Assembly: GCA_028554755.1 (NCBI GenBank)
Contig: JAPTOF010000028.1
Coordinates: forward strand, 3,702,501-3,766,500
DNA length: 64,000 nucleotides
Direction: 5' to 3'
DNA from: Cordia subcordata
Lineage: Eukaryota; Streptophyta; Magnoliopsida; Boraginales; Cordiaceae
Of the stretch, positions 1 to 12,138 are shown piece after piece. Below the pieces are notes generated by a model. That model ran no database searches, had not been told where the DNA came from, and worked only from the letters and a program-made list of their open reading frames with translations. Positions within the stretch are counted from its first letter, which is position 1. Each line of letters starts with the position of its first letter. A program made the position numbers and the translations under genes.

Positions 1-1008
1 AATGTCGGTCAAAAGAGATCATAAAAACTGACATCAGTTTCCTAATCAAAGTGGGATTTGAAAAGGAATTTGAATACCCAATACACAAAGAAAGGGGGCC
101 TTAACCTCAGAATTTGCAAAAGATTAAATTGAAGGAAAAGTTGGGGAGCAGCTCTTGAAGAGAATTGAAGAAAAGAACTTCATCAACATTTTTGTCTAGG
201 AATAATACGATGAGTTTTTTTGTTTTCAATTCTTTTTCAGTTTTTGCTTTGAACTTAATTATGAAATAAATTCCTCATGATTCGGGGTGATAGTTAGTAA
301 TTATTTTTATTCACGTTTTGGATTCTCTTGGAATTTATTTGATTATTCATATTTGTGCTTTATTGCTTATTAAATTCTTGGTTAATCATTATTATGCTCG
401 TAACTAATTTTGTTTGTCAAGAATTTATACTTTTTGCCATATAGGAATCTTGTAACTTCTTGTGGGTACGAAGATAGATCAATTTTAATAGGACTAGAAA
501 TAATTAATTGTTTTAGAATTGTGATAGATTATTCCACTGAGATAGTCTATACCCTTGTAGTCTCAATTAATTGTCTAAGCCTGTTAGATTAGTTCATTAG
601 AGAACTTGAGTGATAATTTATGTTAATGAGATAGGTTATGCCTTAGGTACTTTAGTTAATTAATCTAGGTGCATTAGAGCTTGTAGCCTAATCCCATAGC
701 TTAACTAGAAGTCCCTAAGTTGACAAACGTGAATAGGCTAATTTCCTAGCTGTCACCCTCAATCGCATTTCCCTTAAACTTAAGTCTCGCAATTTTCTTG
801 GTTGATTTTTTCAATTATTTTTCTTTTAGTTAATTTAATTTATTTTCTTTTTCCATTTCATTTAATCTAAAAACCGTTTCACTCATAGTATTTAGTTTAG
901 TTATTTTAAATTCTTAGTTTTAGTTTTTTTAGTTATTATTATTTTTTAACTCTTAACAGCAATCTCGAATGTCCGTGGTTCGACCCTCGAGTTGGCTTCG
1001 TGTGATAA
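1..1008 (+). repeat. Probable gypsy-type LTR piece, entering from the left edge
   Basis: AT-rich, non-coding sequence with stops in all frames. Near 972-1000 it carries the phrase gtggttcgaccctcga, which resembles the U5 end of many plant Ty3/gypsy LTRs. No partner LTR, PBS or PPT is in the window, so orientation and identity are inference. The short open frame near 410-592 has no recognisable product. Confidence 0.35.
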
Positions 1009-1482
1009 AGAGGATAAATTTTGTGATTTTGTCATTGCTTGGTTTAATTGTTATTATTTGGCCATACAATGATATGGTCAATAGGTAGCCAAATAGAGTA
1101 ATTTAGTTAATCTAATAAAAATGGCAACCAGGTCTCTTGTGTAAACACACAATCTAATTGAACAATTGTTTATGAGAGAATCGACTTTTTGAATTGGGTC
1201 CTTCTAGAGCTATAATGCTACCTTTAGATAGACCATACAGCATCTCCGGGGATTAGACCGTTTAGTATGCAAAATGATAGTGGGGAAAAATCATAGGAAG
1301 TTTAAGCCATTATCAACATTGAAAAGAAAAATGAGGTTGTTAGGCTGTGTCAACAACTATAACTGGTTTATCAAAATAGGCAAAAGTCATCTTTGCATTT
1401 AGGATCAGATTTGTATGCCTAAACGGAAAATACACCTTAGGCTAGGTAGTTTATCATTTAGCTCTTTTTCTTTATTATCTTG
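1009..1482. other. Unassigned non-coding stretch
   Basis: No open frame, no repeat shared with the rest of the window and no recognisable RNA gene. It may be the continuation of the LTR piece on the left or old intergenic DNA. Confidence 0.3.
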
Positions 1483-1991
1483 TGATGCTATTTTCTTTCA
1501 CAAGCCTAAATAGCCTGTAAGTGCATGGGTCGCATTTACTGTTGTGTTCGAATACAGGGTTGAATCCATGGGGAGGCCAAACATGTGTGGTGTCCTAAGC
1601 TAAGTGTGTCCTAAAAGGCTACGTGTCCCTAAACTACATTGTTTGTTTTTTGGGATTTTTGGTTTAAAGAGAGCTTGAAAAACTAAATCTAACCTAAGGC
1701 AAGGAAAATAAAAGAGGGAGTATGTGTGTGATGGGGGAATAAAGTGATTTAAGGGGAATCAAACATAAAAAATGGGGACTAGGGTGATTATGACTTACTT
1801 ATGGGTGATTACTATGTTCTTGCTAGGGTTGCTTAATGGATTGTTTAAGTTGCTCTTGTCTACACCTCTAATTAACCTCCTAATGGTACCCTAGGACTCA
1901 TTGTGAATCTGTCCCTAGGTGTTGACTACCTAAAGCTACGGTGTGGTCCTTATGACCTTGGCATTAGGGCTAGCTAGTTAGGGGTTCTAGG
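1483..1991 (-). repeat. LTR fragment of the E6/E5 family
   Basis: Read on the plus strand it starts TGATGCTATTTT and runs through acaagcctaaatagcc, tgcatgggtcgc and atccatggggaggcc, the same order of blocks as the U5 ends of the minus-strand LTRs at 23452 and 29075. It stops where the E1 3' LTR begins at 1992, so it is a truncated LTR that received or was broken by E1. Confidence 0.65.
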
Positions 1992-3129
1992 TGGTGTGAG
2001 CTTTAAAAGTGTTAACCGCAAGTGCACATGTTGTGGTAGTATAGTGCGTACGAGTATGGGGTCGTGTCCATAGGGAGGCTAGAATGTGTATGGTTCTAAG
2101 TGAAAGTGCGTCCTGCATTAGTTACGTGGGATCCTTCCTACTCTTTTTTGAATTTTTGGATTGAGTGGAACTCAAATTTAAACCTAAATAGCAAGAATGG
2201 AGGTATAAATAAGCTATGGATGTGAGAATCTACAAGGTTTTAGGGGAAATTAGGGGTGATTGCTATCCTTGTTTTAAGGTTATTGATGGTTTGTTTACTC
2301 TAGTTGCAGGCTTAGTTTACTGCACTTATTGCCTCTAACTATTAATGCAAACTTATCCCTAATCAGGCCCAATTAAAAGTATAGGTTTGTCTTAACTAGC
2401 TAGGGCTTTTGGGTTTAGTTTTTAAGGACTTTAGTGTTGATTAATTTACTAATAAGGAGTCTAACCTTTTAGCTTTGTTTCAAACTAGAGATTAAGTACC
2501 CTAGGTCAAACAAGTGATAGTGGTACCCTTTTAGCTATGTTTCATGCTAGAGGTGATTACCTACTATATTAAGGCATTAAAAGCACAAGTAATCAACACA
2601 AATGTAGTTGCAAGTAGGGCTCATACCATTAGCATGGATTAAGGCTAAGGTGAAGCCATTACTATTAGCATCTAATCACAAATTAAGAGGTAGGGTGACA
2701 GGTAAAATAAGTTAGTCTCTACCTCTACCAACCACTCTAACCGGTTGACCAGCAAGGGTGACTGGTAGGGGCTGCATGCTCTCTAAGTTTGCCGATCTTT
2801 GCCCTCGTCATTCCCGATTCCTCCAAGCTTCATCCTCATGCTTCCAAACGTGTTGTCCTTGCTCTTTTCATCCTTAAAACCCTTTTGCAAGCTTGTATAT
2901 TCCATCAACATCTTTCATCATGCTGCAAGCATTGCTCCAAACTTACCTAAAACACAAGTTAAGTGCATGTTAGTGTAGCATTTATGCTTTAAGCTCAACT
3001 ATGGACATTTAAAGCCTAATATAAATAAGTATGGTATGAATGCTATACTAATACACCTCTTAGAGCACACAACACCTCTAAACAAGTATAGACATGCAAT
3101 GAACAATCACTGACAAAACTAGCACATCA
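1992..3129 (-). repeat. 3' LTR of E1
   Basis: On the minus strand it starts TGATGTGCTAG at 3129. Its U5 end (1992-2120) matches the E1 5' LTR at 7889-8032: both read gtgtt, then a shared tagtatag block, then gtccatagg-aggctagaatgt and gtgaaagtgcgtcct. This LTR subfamily differs from that of E5/E6/E7. It contains the palindrome-like ccggttgaccag near 2739-2751. Confidence 0.7.
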
Positions 3130-4092
3130 ACACTAAAGGCCTTGGAAACTAAGTTTATCTCAAAGTTGGTAAAAAGGGTTGCTTGAAGTATTGACTCGCT
3201 ATCTTAGTGAATCAAAATAGTTTGAAGGGGTCATTCCTTTATAGAAGGGTCCCCAAGCCTTATTAGATCGTCAACTTTGCTCACAAGAGGTCTTGTACCT
3301 CACAACAAGTTCCTAAGTAGCTATACCACTACAAACTTTGGATTGTAATGCATCACGGGATGTTGGTATTTTGCACCCTCTCATGTAACATGGCCTCCCC
3401 AACATGCATGTAGCCTCAAAGATAAAGAGAGAAAGAATGTACAAACACATTGGTTCACAACTGACATAAGAGCCTTATTCACATTACATGATAGAATGAA
3501 AAGATAAACTCGTGCCAAGTTGACATTGTGTCACTTAAGCACTTATTCAATTAACTTCTCTTTTTCATATTTTTGTTGCCTTTTGTCTTTTTGCATCTTT
3601 CATTTTTCTGCCTTTTTCTAGCTTTTTGCCTTTTTCTATTTTTTTGCATTTTCCATCATTACATAACGTAAGCAAAAAGAAAGGAAAAAGACAAGTTAAA
3701 CCGCATAAAAAAGAACCAATCAATGAACGGGCACTCAAATCAACACCCCTTTCAAACCTTTTTTTTCCAACCAAGCCATGGGATAGCTACAAGGTACATT
3801 CTTCGAGGTGCTCACTCCCTACAACTTTTGAATGGTGTCTCCTCAAAATCTTATTCTCTCTCTACACTATTCGCTCCCCACAATACAAACTTAGCTTCTC
3901 TAATTAATTAAATCAATATCAAGAGCCAACACTCCAATCAACCAAGAGACAAACAGTTTTAAATGCATAAAAAATTGAAAAAAAATTCACCATTTTTATG
4001 AATATGATGCAAATCTACACTAATGAAGCATAAAGCAAGAGAACTAAACTCGCATACCCCCAAACCTAAATATTATTTATCCTTAAGAAAAT
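3130..4092 (-). other. Conserved 3' region of E1 between two polypurine motifs
   Basis: Non-coding, shared with E7 (34793-35774), E6 (25516-26447) and E8 (45184-45884). On the plus strand it shows the same blocks in each copy: gaccc(c)aagcc, a T-rich run full of ctttttgcc (3560-3655), accaatcaa and ccaagccatggga. At its far end (about 4052-4092) lies the complement of TTTAGGTTTGGGGGT, the internal polypurine motif. The apparent open frames at 3565-3911 are low-complexity shadows. Confidence 0.65.
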
Positions 4093-4642
4093 AGACCAAA
4101 ACCACACAACAAGCAAATGAATCATCACAAAGCACATAGGGGAAGTAGGGCAAGGGCAGATAAGAATGGACAAGTAGAGGATGGATAGATACAACCTTGT
4201 CTAGCTTTAAGCTGCACATGCCATGTTTTAATGATTGTGTCCATTAACTTCCTTTGCACCCAATTTCCACTCAACTAAAAAGATCTAAAATGGAAATCAA
4301 CATACATACAACATTAAAAAATCATAATGGCAAGTGTAAATGATAAGACGTTATGGATGGAAAGTAATGGAGATGAGGTAAATGAAAATGAAAAGAAAAA
4401 GAAATGAAAATAAAAAAGGTACTAAAAAAAGCAAAAGTAAGGAACTCATCAACAAAACTCTAACTATCAAAATTTCAAAGGTGCCTCCTAGTATAGTTGG
4501 ATTTTACACCCCTAGCTGGGTAGTAATGTTAGGGCCAATGGTGCTTAAAATCCTTGGGCACGTACTGTCAGATAAGTGAATTAGCATAAAAGAAAGTAGC
4601 AAATGGATGCAGCAAATGAAAAATGCAATCAACACCACATAT
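4093..4642 (-). other. Untranslated tail of E1
   Basis: Contains the conserved block near 4478-4545 (gtgcctcctagta, then a stretch ending ggtagtaatgttagggc) that also follows the last stop codon in E7 (34236-34300), E6 (26850-26915), E2 (8826-8895) and E3 (10542-10605). A-rich elsewhere; no coding signal. Confidence 0.5.
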
Positions 4643-5872
4643 TCAATGCCTCAAAGATTTGAACTCACGCCCTAAGAATGTGTACATAGGGTCATGCTGG
4701 GCATTCTCAGATAAAAGAAATGGGTCATAAAATATGCATCTCATGGGACAGGATGAAACAAATGGTGCAACAACACAATATTCTAGGCCTAGGTCAAACA
4801 TTTGAATCTCTTCTGTCAAATTTAACTCATTAATGGCTAACTTAAACTTTAATAGAATCCAGGCAGAAAATGAAGCATTATCTTCTATATGATAAGAAAC
4901 AATGGGCACAGGTGTGGACTCCAAAAGAAAGCACACTTGGTGGGAGCTCAGGACTACTCTTAGCTAAGCGAGGATCAACAATAATGGTCTCATTGGATCT
5001 AAAACTAGATGAGAGAATGGAAGAGGTATTCAATTTAGAAAGAGAGATGCCATAGTTAATCAGAGCAATAAACTCATCAAGCTCACCAATATTGCTTGAG
5101 GCTATAAGTGAGTCAAAAGATTCCTTGACATGGGAATCAAGAGTGTCTACTAAGGAAAGCACATCACTTTCTAAGCGAGTCTTACTAAAAGCCTCTAAAT
5201 TCAGCTGCTCAATGGTTGTGTCAAGTATAGCTCTATCTTCTGTGGACAAGAAAGAATCACGGGAATCAACATCACTAGAAGCAATAGAATCTATGAACAA
5301 ACAATTCTTCTGATCACCCTCTCTATCCTTAGTGGCAGACATGTCACCGTTAACCTTATCTTTCAAATTCCCAAAGGTAAACTCAATTATCCCTATCCTA
5401 CAATGAATTAATGCATTAGCAGTCGCTAAAAATGATCTCCCCAAAAGGACAGGTGTCGTATTCCTAATATCATGACCTGGATATATGTCTAAAACAATGA
5501 AATGCATGGGATAATAGAACTCTTCAACTTTAACAATGTCATCCTCAACTATCCCTTAAGGTGTCCTCTCACTCCTATCGACTAACTGTAAAACCACACT
5601 AGTAGACTTCAAAACCACCAAACCTAAATATCTAGACACCAAAAAATGAAAAAGATTGACACTAGAATCTAAATCAAGGCATGGGCTACCAGGTGACCAT
5701 TAATAGCACAAGAAATGGTAAAAGCTCCAGGATTGCTAAGCTTAGGCGGAACGCCCGTAGTACATATGCTACTAACATTCTCTGTAAGCTTCACCTTCTC
5801 AGGTAGGCGGGTGGTCTGGCTCTTCCTAATGTACAAATTAGACATAAGTCGGTATCTTTGTAATGGCCTCAA
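4643..5872 (-). pseudogene. Retrotransposon aspartic protease and downstream frame (E1)
   Basis: The minus strand encodes a retropepsin-like domain. The segment around 5690-5640 reads DLDSSVNLF, where active gypsy proteases have D-[LT]-G-A-S, so the catalytic Asp survives but the following Gly is Asp. Downstream come VVLQLVDRS, GIVED, FYYP and FIVLDIYPGHD, then TTPVLLGRSFLATANALI, the usual flap and C-terminal signatures. There is a frameshift just before the active site and a stop after RSERTP. The frame then runs on in an acidic, Ser/Leu-rich stretch of about 150 residues (to 4878) and overlaps another open frame to 4643, without any RT motif. Role in an active relative: polyprotein cleavage in virus-like particles. 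Confidence 0.75.
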
Positions 5873-6893
5873 CTAAAGGCAAAGCGACGTGATATCCTTA
5901 GGAGGCTCTAAAATCCCTAATTCTTTGTCATCCGTAATTTTCTTGGGCCTCTCTAATGCTAAGGGAAACAGAGCTCTAGGAATGATTTCATGAGATGCAA
6001 CAACCTATTTACCTTCTCTACATGGTGGATTAACACTTAGCTCAATGTTATTCCTCTCTGTCTCTTTTTAGACTCTCTAGCCTTTTCCTTAGGCACACTA
6101 ATCTTTCTATCAACACACGTCGTTTCAAGCCTAGCTCTTCTCATGGACTCCCCCACTTGATTGTCTATAATTCTACCACTTTTCAAGGTCATGATGGCCT
6201 TAGCTTGTGTATAAACACTCAGAGAAGGGCTAGAAGTACCACAAGGATATCTAGGACTTAGCTCCGGATAAACAGGTAGCTTTTCTTGGTCTTTACGATA
6301 GACTTGTTCAGCAAGATATCCTATTTGATTCTTTAAATCTCCTATCACACTTTGAAACATCTACCGTTAGGCATGTATCATCTCAGTAAGTAAGTCTAAC
6401 CTACCATTAACTACAAGCTGAATAGATAGAGTTGAACTGATGGAAGTAAATTGAATTGACTGCTATGAAGGACTAGGATACCTAGGCTTAGAAACTACTT
6501 GATGAAAACCTAGAGGAATAGGAAGTGATGGACTAGGATGATTCTGGAATGAAGAAGAAGAAGTTGTGTTGTTGTGAGACTATACTGTCTTAGAATGATC
6601 ACGCCACTCGAGTTTGGGTGGGTGTGCAAGAATGGATAAACAACCTTGATTAGTGAGAACGTGTTCTTGTATAAACTCAGGGAATTGAGGGTCAAGATGC
6701 CATGCTATAGTTGTATGACTAGACTTGGAGCACAAAGCATACACCTCTGCAAGACTTGGGGCATAAGGAAGATTCATTAGGAGTAGACCTATTAGTGGAT
6801 ATAATACCTAATGACACAAACTAGTCAAACTTCCTAGTGAGAGCTCTTACTTCTGTAGCTAAATCATAATTCGAATTGACCCCAGACACACTA
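5873..6893 (-). pseudogene. Gag C-terminal part: zinc knuckle and gag-protease linker (E1)
   Basis: In broken frames the minus strand keeps YALCSKSSHTTIAW (about 6745-6700), aligned with a CX2CX4HX4C nucleocapsid knuckle whose first and last Cys are changed. Further on comes QIGYLAEQVYRKDQEKLPVYPE (6330-6260), a conserved segment just before protease in Athila-like gag-pol, and AIMTLKSGRIIDNQVG. Several stops and frameshifts separate these pieces. The order knuckle, linker, protease is canonical. Confidence 0.65.
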
Positions 6894-7594
6894 CTAAGAG
6901 TGGTGAATCCTAGTAACCTGCCCAACTCTCTTGAAATTAGGATTCTGGAACAAGTCCTTCACCATATTCTCTAGTTTTGACCATGCCTCCTCAGATGTCA
7001 AATCTAAGAACCCTCTACCACTCGAAGCACTAACTATTAGCCTATGAGGTAAAGTCAAGCCTACATAGAAAAATTGGAGTAATTCATTCAAATAACACCT
7101 ATGATGTTGGCATTGGCGACAAAGCTTATTGAATCTCTCCCAAGCTTTGTGAAAGGGTTCTAACTCCTGTTGTGAAAATGTCATGATCTTGGCCCTAAGA
7201 GTGGTCGTCCTAGCTATGGAACAAAATATTTGAAGAAACTTAACTTGAAGCTTATCCCAGCTTGTGATAGACTTCTGGGGTAAGGACTTGAACCATTGCT
7301 TTGCTTTATCTTTCAAAGAGAATGAGAACAATATAAGACTAACGTTCTCGGAAAAGGCATCCCTCAAATGATGATAGAGCATATCTCAAGAAATGTATCC
7401 ATATGCGCAAGGGGATTCTCATTATTACGGCCATAGAATGATGGAAGCATTTGCAAGGTCTCAGGCCTAATATTAAAGGTCACATCTTCTAAGATCAGTA
7501 GTTGAATAAGCATATGGGGTTGGTAAGTGTCAGGCTTGAGATATTGCCTTAAGGTCTTAGCTCTAGGTAGAGGATCGAGACTAGGATTAGTCAT
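6894..7594 (-). pseudogene. Gag capsid domain (E1)
   Basis: Starts at the ATG at 7594 (MTNPSLDPL). Signature order of a plant gypsy gag (retrotrans_gag family): MLPSFYGRNNENPLAHMDTF, then FSFSLKDKAKQWFKSLP, SITSWDKLQVKFLQIF, MTFSQQELEPFHKAWERFNKLCRQCQHH and the FYVGLT-SSGRGFL segment. A frameshift near 7370 splits it into two frames that overlap by about 20 bp. Homologous to the E4 gag at 14715. Capsid proteins assemble the particle in which reverse transcription takes place. The PBS lies about 270 bp upstream of the start. Confidence 0.8.
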
Positions 7595-7864
7595 CTATTC
7601 AAGAATGCAAAATAACCTAATTTTTCTTCCACACTTCAACCTCCGAACTTCAATTCAACAAGACACTACTTACCACAACACCTATATCCTAAGAAAAACA
7701 CAAAAGAAAACATAAACACAGGAAGTTAACTAAACTAGCAATAGCAAGATACGTAAAAGCAAAAACTAATGAAAATAGGCATATACATGATAAACAAACA
7801 AGAAATGGGTAAAACACATAACTAATGAAAAACACACAAAAACAATAAAACCAAAAAATATGCC

Positions 7865-7882
7865 TCCCCGGCAATGGCGCCA
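7865..7882 (-). promoter_or_regulatory. Primer binding site of E1 (tRNA-Asp type)
   Basis: The minus strand reads TGGCGCCATTGCCGGGGA, close to the TGGCGCCGTTGCCGGGGA site complementary to the tRNA-Asp 3' end used by many plant gypsy elements. It lies 6 bases after the LTR end (TTACATCA at 7889). Confidence 0.85.
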
Positions 7883-7888
7883 GGAACT

Positions 7889-8032
7889 TGATGTAAGCAT
7901 TAAAAGTGTTACCTGTAACACATTGGTTGCAATAGTATAGCATGTACAAATGCGAGGTCATGTCCATAGAAAGGCTAGAATGTATATGGTTCTAAGTGAA
8001 AGTGCGTCCTATACTAGTTACGTGTGATCCTA
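7889..8032 (-). repeat. Truncated 5' LTR of E1
   Basis: The U5 end only; it matches 1992-2130 of the 3' LTR (ctagaatgt, atggttctaagtgaaagtgcgtcct). It breaks at 8032 where a different LTR starts. Confidence 0.7.
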
Positions 8033-8415
8033 TTAATCACTATTCGTGAGCACAAGCGTAAATAGCTCGTGAGGGCATGGGTCATGTGTAATACGGTGTC
8101 AGCAAATGCGGGGTCGAATCCACAGGGAGGCTAAACATGTGTGGTGTCCTAAGCTAAGTGTGTCCTAAAAGGCTACGTGTTGGGTCTCTAATAGACAATA
8201 TTTTTGAGTTTTAGGATAGAATGGAGTGTGGGAAAAGTAAACCTAAGCTAAGGGCAACAAAAATAAATGCAGTGTGTGTTCGTGTGATAGGGGATCAAGC
8301 AATTTGAGAGGAGTCAAACATTGGAATGGGGACTAAGGTGATTACAATTTGCCTATAGGTGATTACTACATCTTTCTAAGGTTGCTTGATGGATTATACT
8401 AAGTTGGTCTTGTCC
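8033..8415 (-). repeat. Truncated 3' LTR of E2
   Basis: Plus-strand reading: TTAATCACTATTCGTGAGCA, then acaagcgtaaatagctcg, gcggggtcgaatccacaggg and aggctaaacatgtgtggtgt, the U5 end of the E5/E6 LTR family. After tggtcttgtcctca at 8415 it jumps directly to internal tail sequence (acgaatagaacaatac), so most of the LTR and the whole 3' region are deleted. Confidence 0.65.
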
Positions 8416-10503
8416 TCATACGAATAGAACAATACTACGCAACAAGCAAATAAGCATCACAAAGCATGTAAGAGTGATAGGGCTAAGGTAGATATAAAGG
8501 GAACAAATAGAGAAAGGATAGATACAACCTTGTGTTCTTTGGAAGCTCTTCGATGCCAATGGTTTAATGGTTCATCTACTAATCCTATTCCTTAATAAAC
8601 CACAACACTCACAAAGCACAAGATTAGTAGCATTTGCCATGCAAGCTTGCATTGGCATCGACAAATGATAAATAAAGTGTATAAAGATAGGAAACAATAG
8701 AAATGAGGATCAACACTTGGGCGAGTGGAAAAAGAAAATAAAAAAAAAGCAAATGAAAATTTAAAGAACTAAAATAATAGAAAACAAAAGCAAGTAAAAG
8801 ATAAGGAAAACAAAAGGAAATATAAACACATCTAGGGTGCTTCCTAGTAGCACTGGATTTAATATGTCTAGTGGGGCGTTAATGTTAGAGCATGCTATGT
8901 TTAAAATTACAAGGAATAAATTTCCGGATATTTAACCAAGCACAAACAATAGGAGGAAAAGGGTCATGCAACAAATGCCAGGGCAATGTATGTAGAATAG
9001 ATCCCTTTTCTAAATCCCACCCCGAACTAGCAAAGGAGAAAGTGTGGACAAGTGTGGAAGATGTCATGCACAAGCATGAAAGTTCATTCCTCTTTTGTTT
9101 TTTAACTAACGAACTCATGGCCTTCTTCTCATAATCAAGGGCTAAGAACGCACTCTCATTATGGGTCAAAGATAGGTTAATGCATGCAACATGGGATAAG
9201 TGTTTTCTAACCCTAGATGAATGTGTTCTATGCATGAAGGCACAAATGTGACTCCAAAGAGAGGCTCAACGGAATAGGAAAGGGGAGTAGAAATAGAACT
9301 CAAAGAAGGAAGCTAAATGGAAAGAGACGTGGAAGTTCTAGACTCTTCCTCTTCATAAGATATGTCATGATCAAGCCTAGATTGCTCTAACTCCTCTAGA
9401 GGGATGGATTAGATCCTAATAGGTTCTTTCTCCAATAATGATTCATCTAACATCCAAAGAGAACCATAGATCATTCTTCTAAGCTCACCAATTTCTTTCT
9501 TACATGTCTTCTTGGAGTGGCTATGCTCCTCAACATTATAATCCTTAACTACAAGAGATTTGTCATCTTAAAACTCTAAAATTGATGTCTTATTCTCCCC
9601 AATGGATGACTCTAAATCCTCACTAGATAAATCTCTTCAAATTTATCCATCAATTCATCACCAATGGGCATAATCTTACCATCATGCCTTTCACACGGGG
9701 TAGGCTCAAATGGAGGGGATAAAAAGGACTCATTAGATTTTAGATCATGTATGCATTAATGCTAAAGGGAGAGGCATGCTCTAGACTTTCTAAATGTGGA
9801 CTCGAAATGCAAATGAGTGCTTTAATCATGAGATTTAACATCCAAGTGTGTGGAAAGTGTAGGATAAGAAGGAAAGAAAGGCTCACGTGACTTGATGAAA
9901 GGTATTGAAAGATTAGGAGGACAGGGTACTATTTCCTCTAAAACATATCCTTAAGAATAATCAAGAATGAAAGTATCGTCAAGCTCATCCTCATCCTCAC
10001 TACCAAATGTGAACTCTCCATCGACCTCTCTTTCTAATTTTTTCTCCAACACATCGTCAAATTCACCAGTAGTCCACTCTTCTCTAGGTCTCTCTCTTAT
10101 CACTTCATCATGGTTTAATGGTATCTCAAGACTTCCAACCACAGGCTGCTCACTCTCAATCTCTTTTCCAAAACACTCATCTCGATAATCAACTTGTTGC
10201 CTCAAACTAACTAGGCGCTCTTGGTTAGATTAGATGAGGTATATGTAATAGTCAAGATTTTGCCTATGTGAAAAAGACATAAAAGAAGAATGTTCTTATG
10301 AATCAAGATGGAAAAAATCTTGGTTGGGAACACTAAAAGCACTACCATCATAAGACTCAGAAGAAGTGTGGGTGGGAAATGATGATGTGGGTGATGGATT
10401 TTCAAAGCAAGGAGGTGAATGATACGAAGAGTCATCTTGACCTCAATATGAAAACGCATGATGTTACTCCCTAGAATCATGATGATAAAATGATAATATG
10501 AAA
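8416..10503 (-). pseudogene. E2: fragment of the knuckle/acidic ORF family
   Basis: Minus strand. Tail 8416-8884, then the decayed C-terminal part of the ORF2 region (9235-8885: NLSLTHNESAFLALDYEKKA and SSGWDLEKGS, matching E7 LDLSLTYGESVFLALDYEKKA and ILGWDLEKGC). Decayed middle part, then the N-terminal acidic part at 10205-9951 (KKLEREVDGEF, EDEDELDDTFILD). Part of ORF1 follows, readable only in shifted frames, up to about 10500. PBS and 5' LTR are missing. The ORF1 knuckles are not preserved here. Confidence 0.65.
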
Positions 10504-12138
10504 AGCAGGTAAAAGATAAAGAAAACAAAAGGAAATATAAACATGTCTAGGGTGTCTCCTAGTAACGCAGGAATTAGCGCATCTAGCCGAACGTTAATGT
10601 TAGGGCAAGCTATGTTTAAAATTACGAGGTACAAATTGCCAGATATTCAACCAAGCACAGACAATAGAAGGAAAAGGGTCATGCAACAAATGCTAGGGAA
10701 ATGTATGCATAATGGGCCCTTTTTCTACATCCCACCCTAAACTAACAAATGAGAAAGAAGTATGGAAGGTGTCATACACAAACGTGAAAAATCATGCACA
10801 TTTTACTCTTTTACTAAGCACCCCATGGGCTTTTTCTCATAAACAAGGGCTAAGAACACACCCTCGCTGTGTGTCAAAGATAGGTCTAATGCATGCAACA
10901 TGGGAGAAATGTTTTATAACTTGAGATGAAAGTTTTTTATGCATGAAGGCACAAATGTGAGCTCAAAAGAAGGAGGCTCAACAAAATGGGAAAGGGGAAT
11001 AGGAACAACACTCAAAGAAAACAGGTCAATGGAAAGGGACGCGGAAGTGCTAGACTCTTGCTCTTTGCAAGATATGTCATGACTAAGCCTGGGCTGCTTT
11101 AACCTCTCTAGAGAGGTGGATTCCATCTTAATGGGTTCTTTCTCCAACGATGATTCATTAGTCATCCAAAAAGACCCATAGATCATTCTTTCAAGTCCAC
11201 TAATTTCTTTCTAACGTGTGTTCTTGGAGTGGCTATTCTCCTTAACATTATAATCCTTAACTCTAAGAGACTTGTCATCTGAAAACTCTGAAATTGATGT
11301 CTTACTCTCCTTAATAGATGACTCTAGCTCCTCACTAGCTAAAGTCCCTTCACATTCATCCACCAATTCATTACTAGTGGGGGTCATCTTACCATCATGC
11401 TTTTTCACATGAGATAGGCACAAATGGAAGGGATAAAGAGGACTCAATGGATTTTGGGTCATGCAAGCATAAATGCTCAAGGGAGAGGTATACCCTAGAC
11501 TCCCTAAATGTGGAATTGAAATGCTAATGAGTGATATGATCATCAAACATGACTTCCAAGTGTGTGGAAAGTGTATAATGAAAAGGAAGGAAAGGCTCGC
11601 GTGACTTGATAAAAGGCATTGAAAGTTAGGAGGATATGATACTATTTTCTCAATAACATATCCATAAGAATCATCAAGAACCAACATATTGTCAAGCTTA
11701 TCCTTATCCTCACTATAATATGTGAACTCTCTATCGACCACTCTTTCTAACTTTCAGTCCAACATATCATCAAATTCTCCACTAGTCCACTCTTCTCTAG
11801 GTCTTTCTCCTATCACTTCATCCTGGTCTAATGGTGTCTCGAGACTTCTAACCACAAGTTGCTCACTCTTAATCTCTTTCCCAAAGCACTTATCTCGATA
11901 ATCAACTTGTTCCCTCAAACTAACTAGGCACTTTTTGTTAGATTGGATGAGGTATATGAGATATTCATGATTTTGCCTACGTGAAAGAGACCTAAAAGAA
12001 GAAAGTTCATACAAACCAAGATGGAAAACATTTTGATTGGGAACACTAAAACAACTATCATCAAAAGAGTCGGAGGTAGTGTGGGTAGGAAACAATAGTG
12101 CGGGAGGTGAATTTTCAAAGCAAGTAGATGAATGATCT
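10504..12138 (-). pseudogene. E3: second, head-to-tail fragment of the same ORF family
   Basis: Begins with the same tail sequence as 8790-8830 (gtaaaagataa, gaaaacaaaaggaaatataa), then the C-terminal part at 11186-10914 (MIYGSFWM, PLSHFVEPPSFELTFVPSC) and the acidic part at 11741-11211 (EMTPTSNE-like KMTPTSNELVDE, TSISEFSDDKSL). In the frame 12257-11754 the ORF1 C-terminus runs into ORF2 without a stop (LIQSNKKCLVSLREQVDYRD), showing that the two parts were originally one frame. It is cut at 12138 by the E4 LTR. Confidence 0.65.

Larger units (their letters stand above)
1992..8032 (-). mobile_element. E1: gypsy-type element with gag and protease only
   Basis: Order on the minus strand: truncated 5' LTR (8032-7889), tRNA-Asp type PBS (7882-7865), gag, zinc-knuckle/linker, protease, a tail, a conserved 3' region and the 3' LTR (3129-1992). 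About 3.5 kb of RT, RNase H and integrase expected after protease in a full gypsy element is absent: the protease frame runs straight into the tail shared with E7. The capsid-type gag and tRNA-Asp PBS are what plant Athila-like elements have; the clade name is inference. The coding part has several frameshifts and stops, so the copy is dead. Confidence 0.75.

Noticed and set aside
3565..3911. Overlapping open frames on both strands rich in Lys or Phe/Ser
   Set aside because: They follow the T-rich low-complexity run of the conserved 3' region; the same run gives similar frames at 25931-26299, 35223-35576 and 45565-45949, with no conserved protein.
9951..10205. Possible small host gene for an acidic protein
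   Set aside because: Its sequence matches the acidic part of the E7 ORF2 and lies in order with other ORF2 blocks, so it is a fragment of E2.
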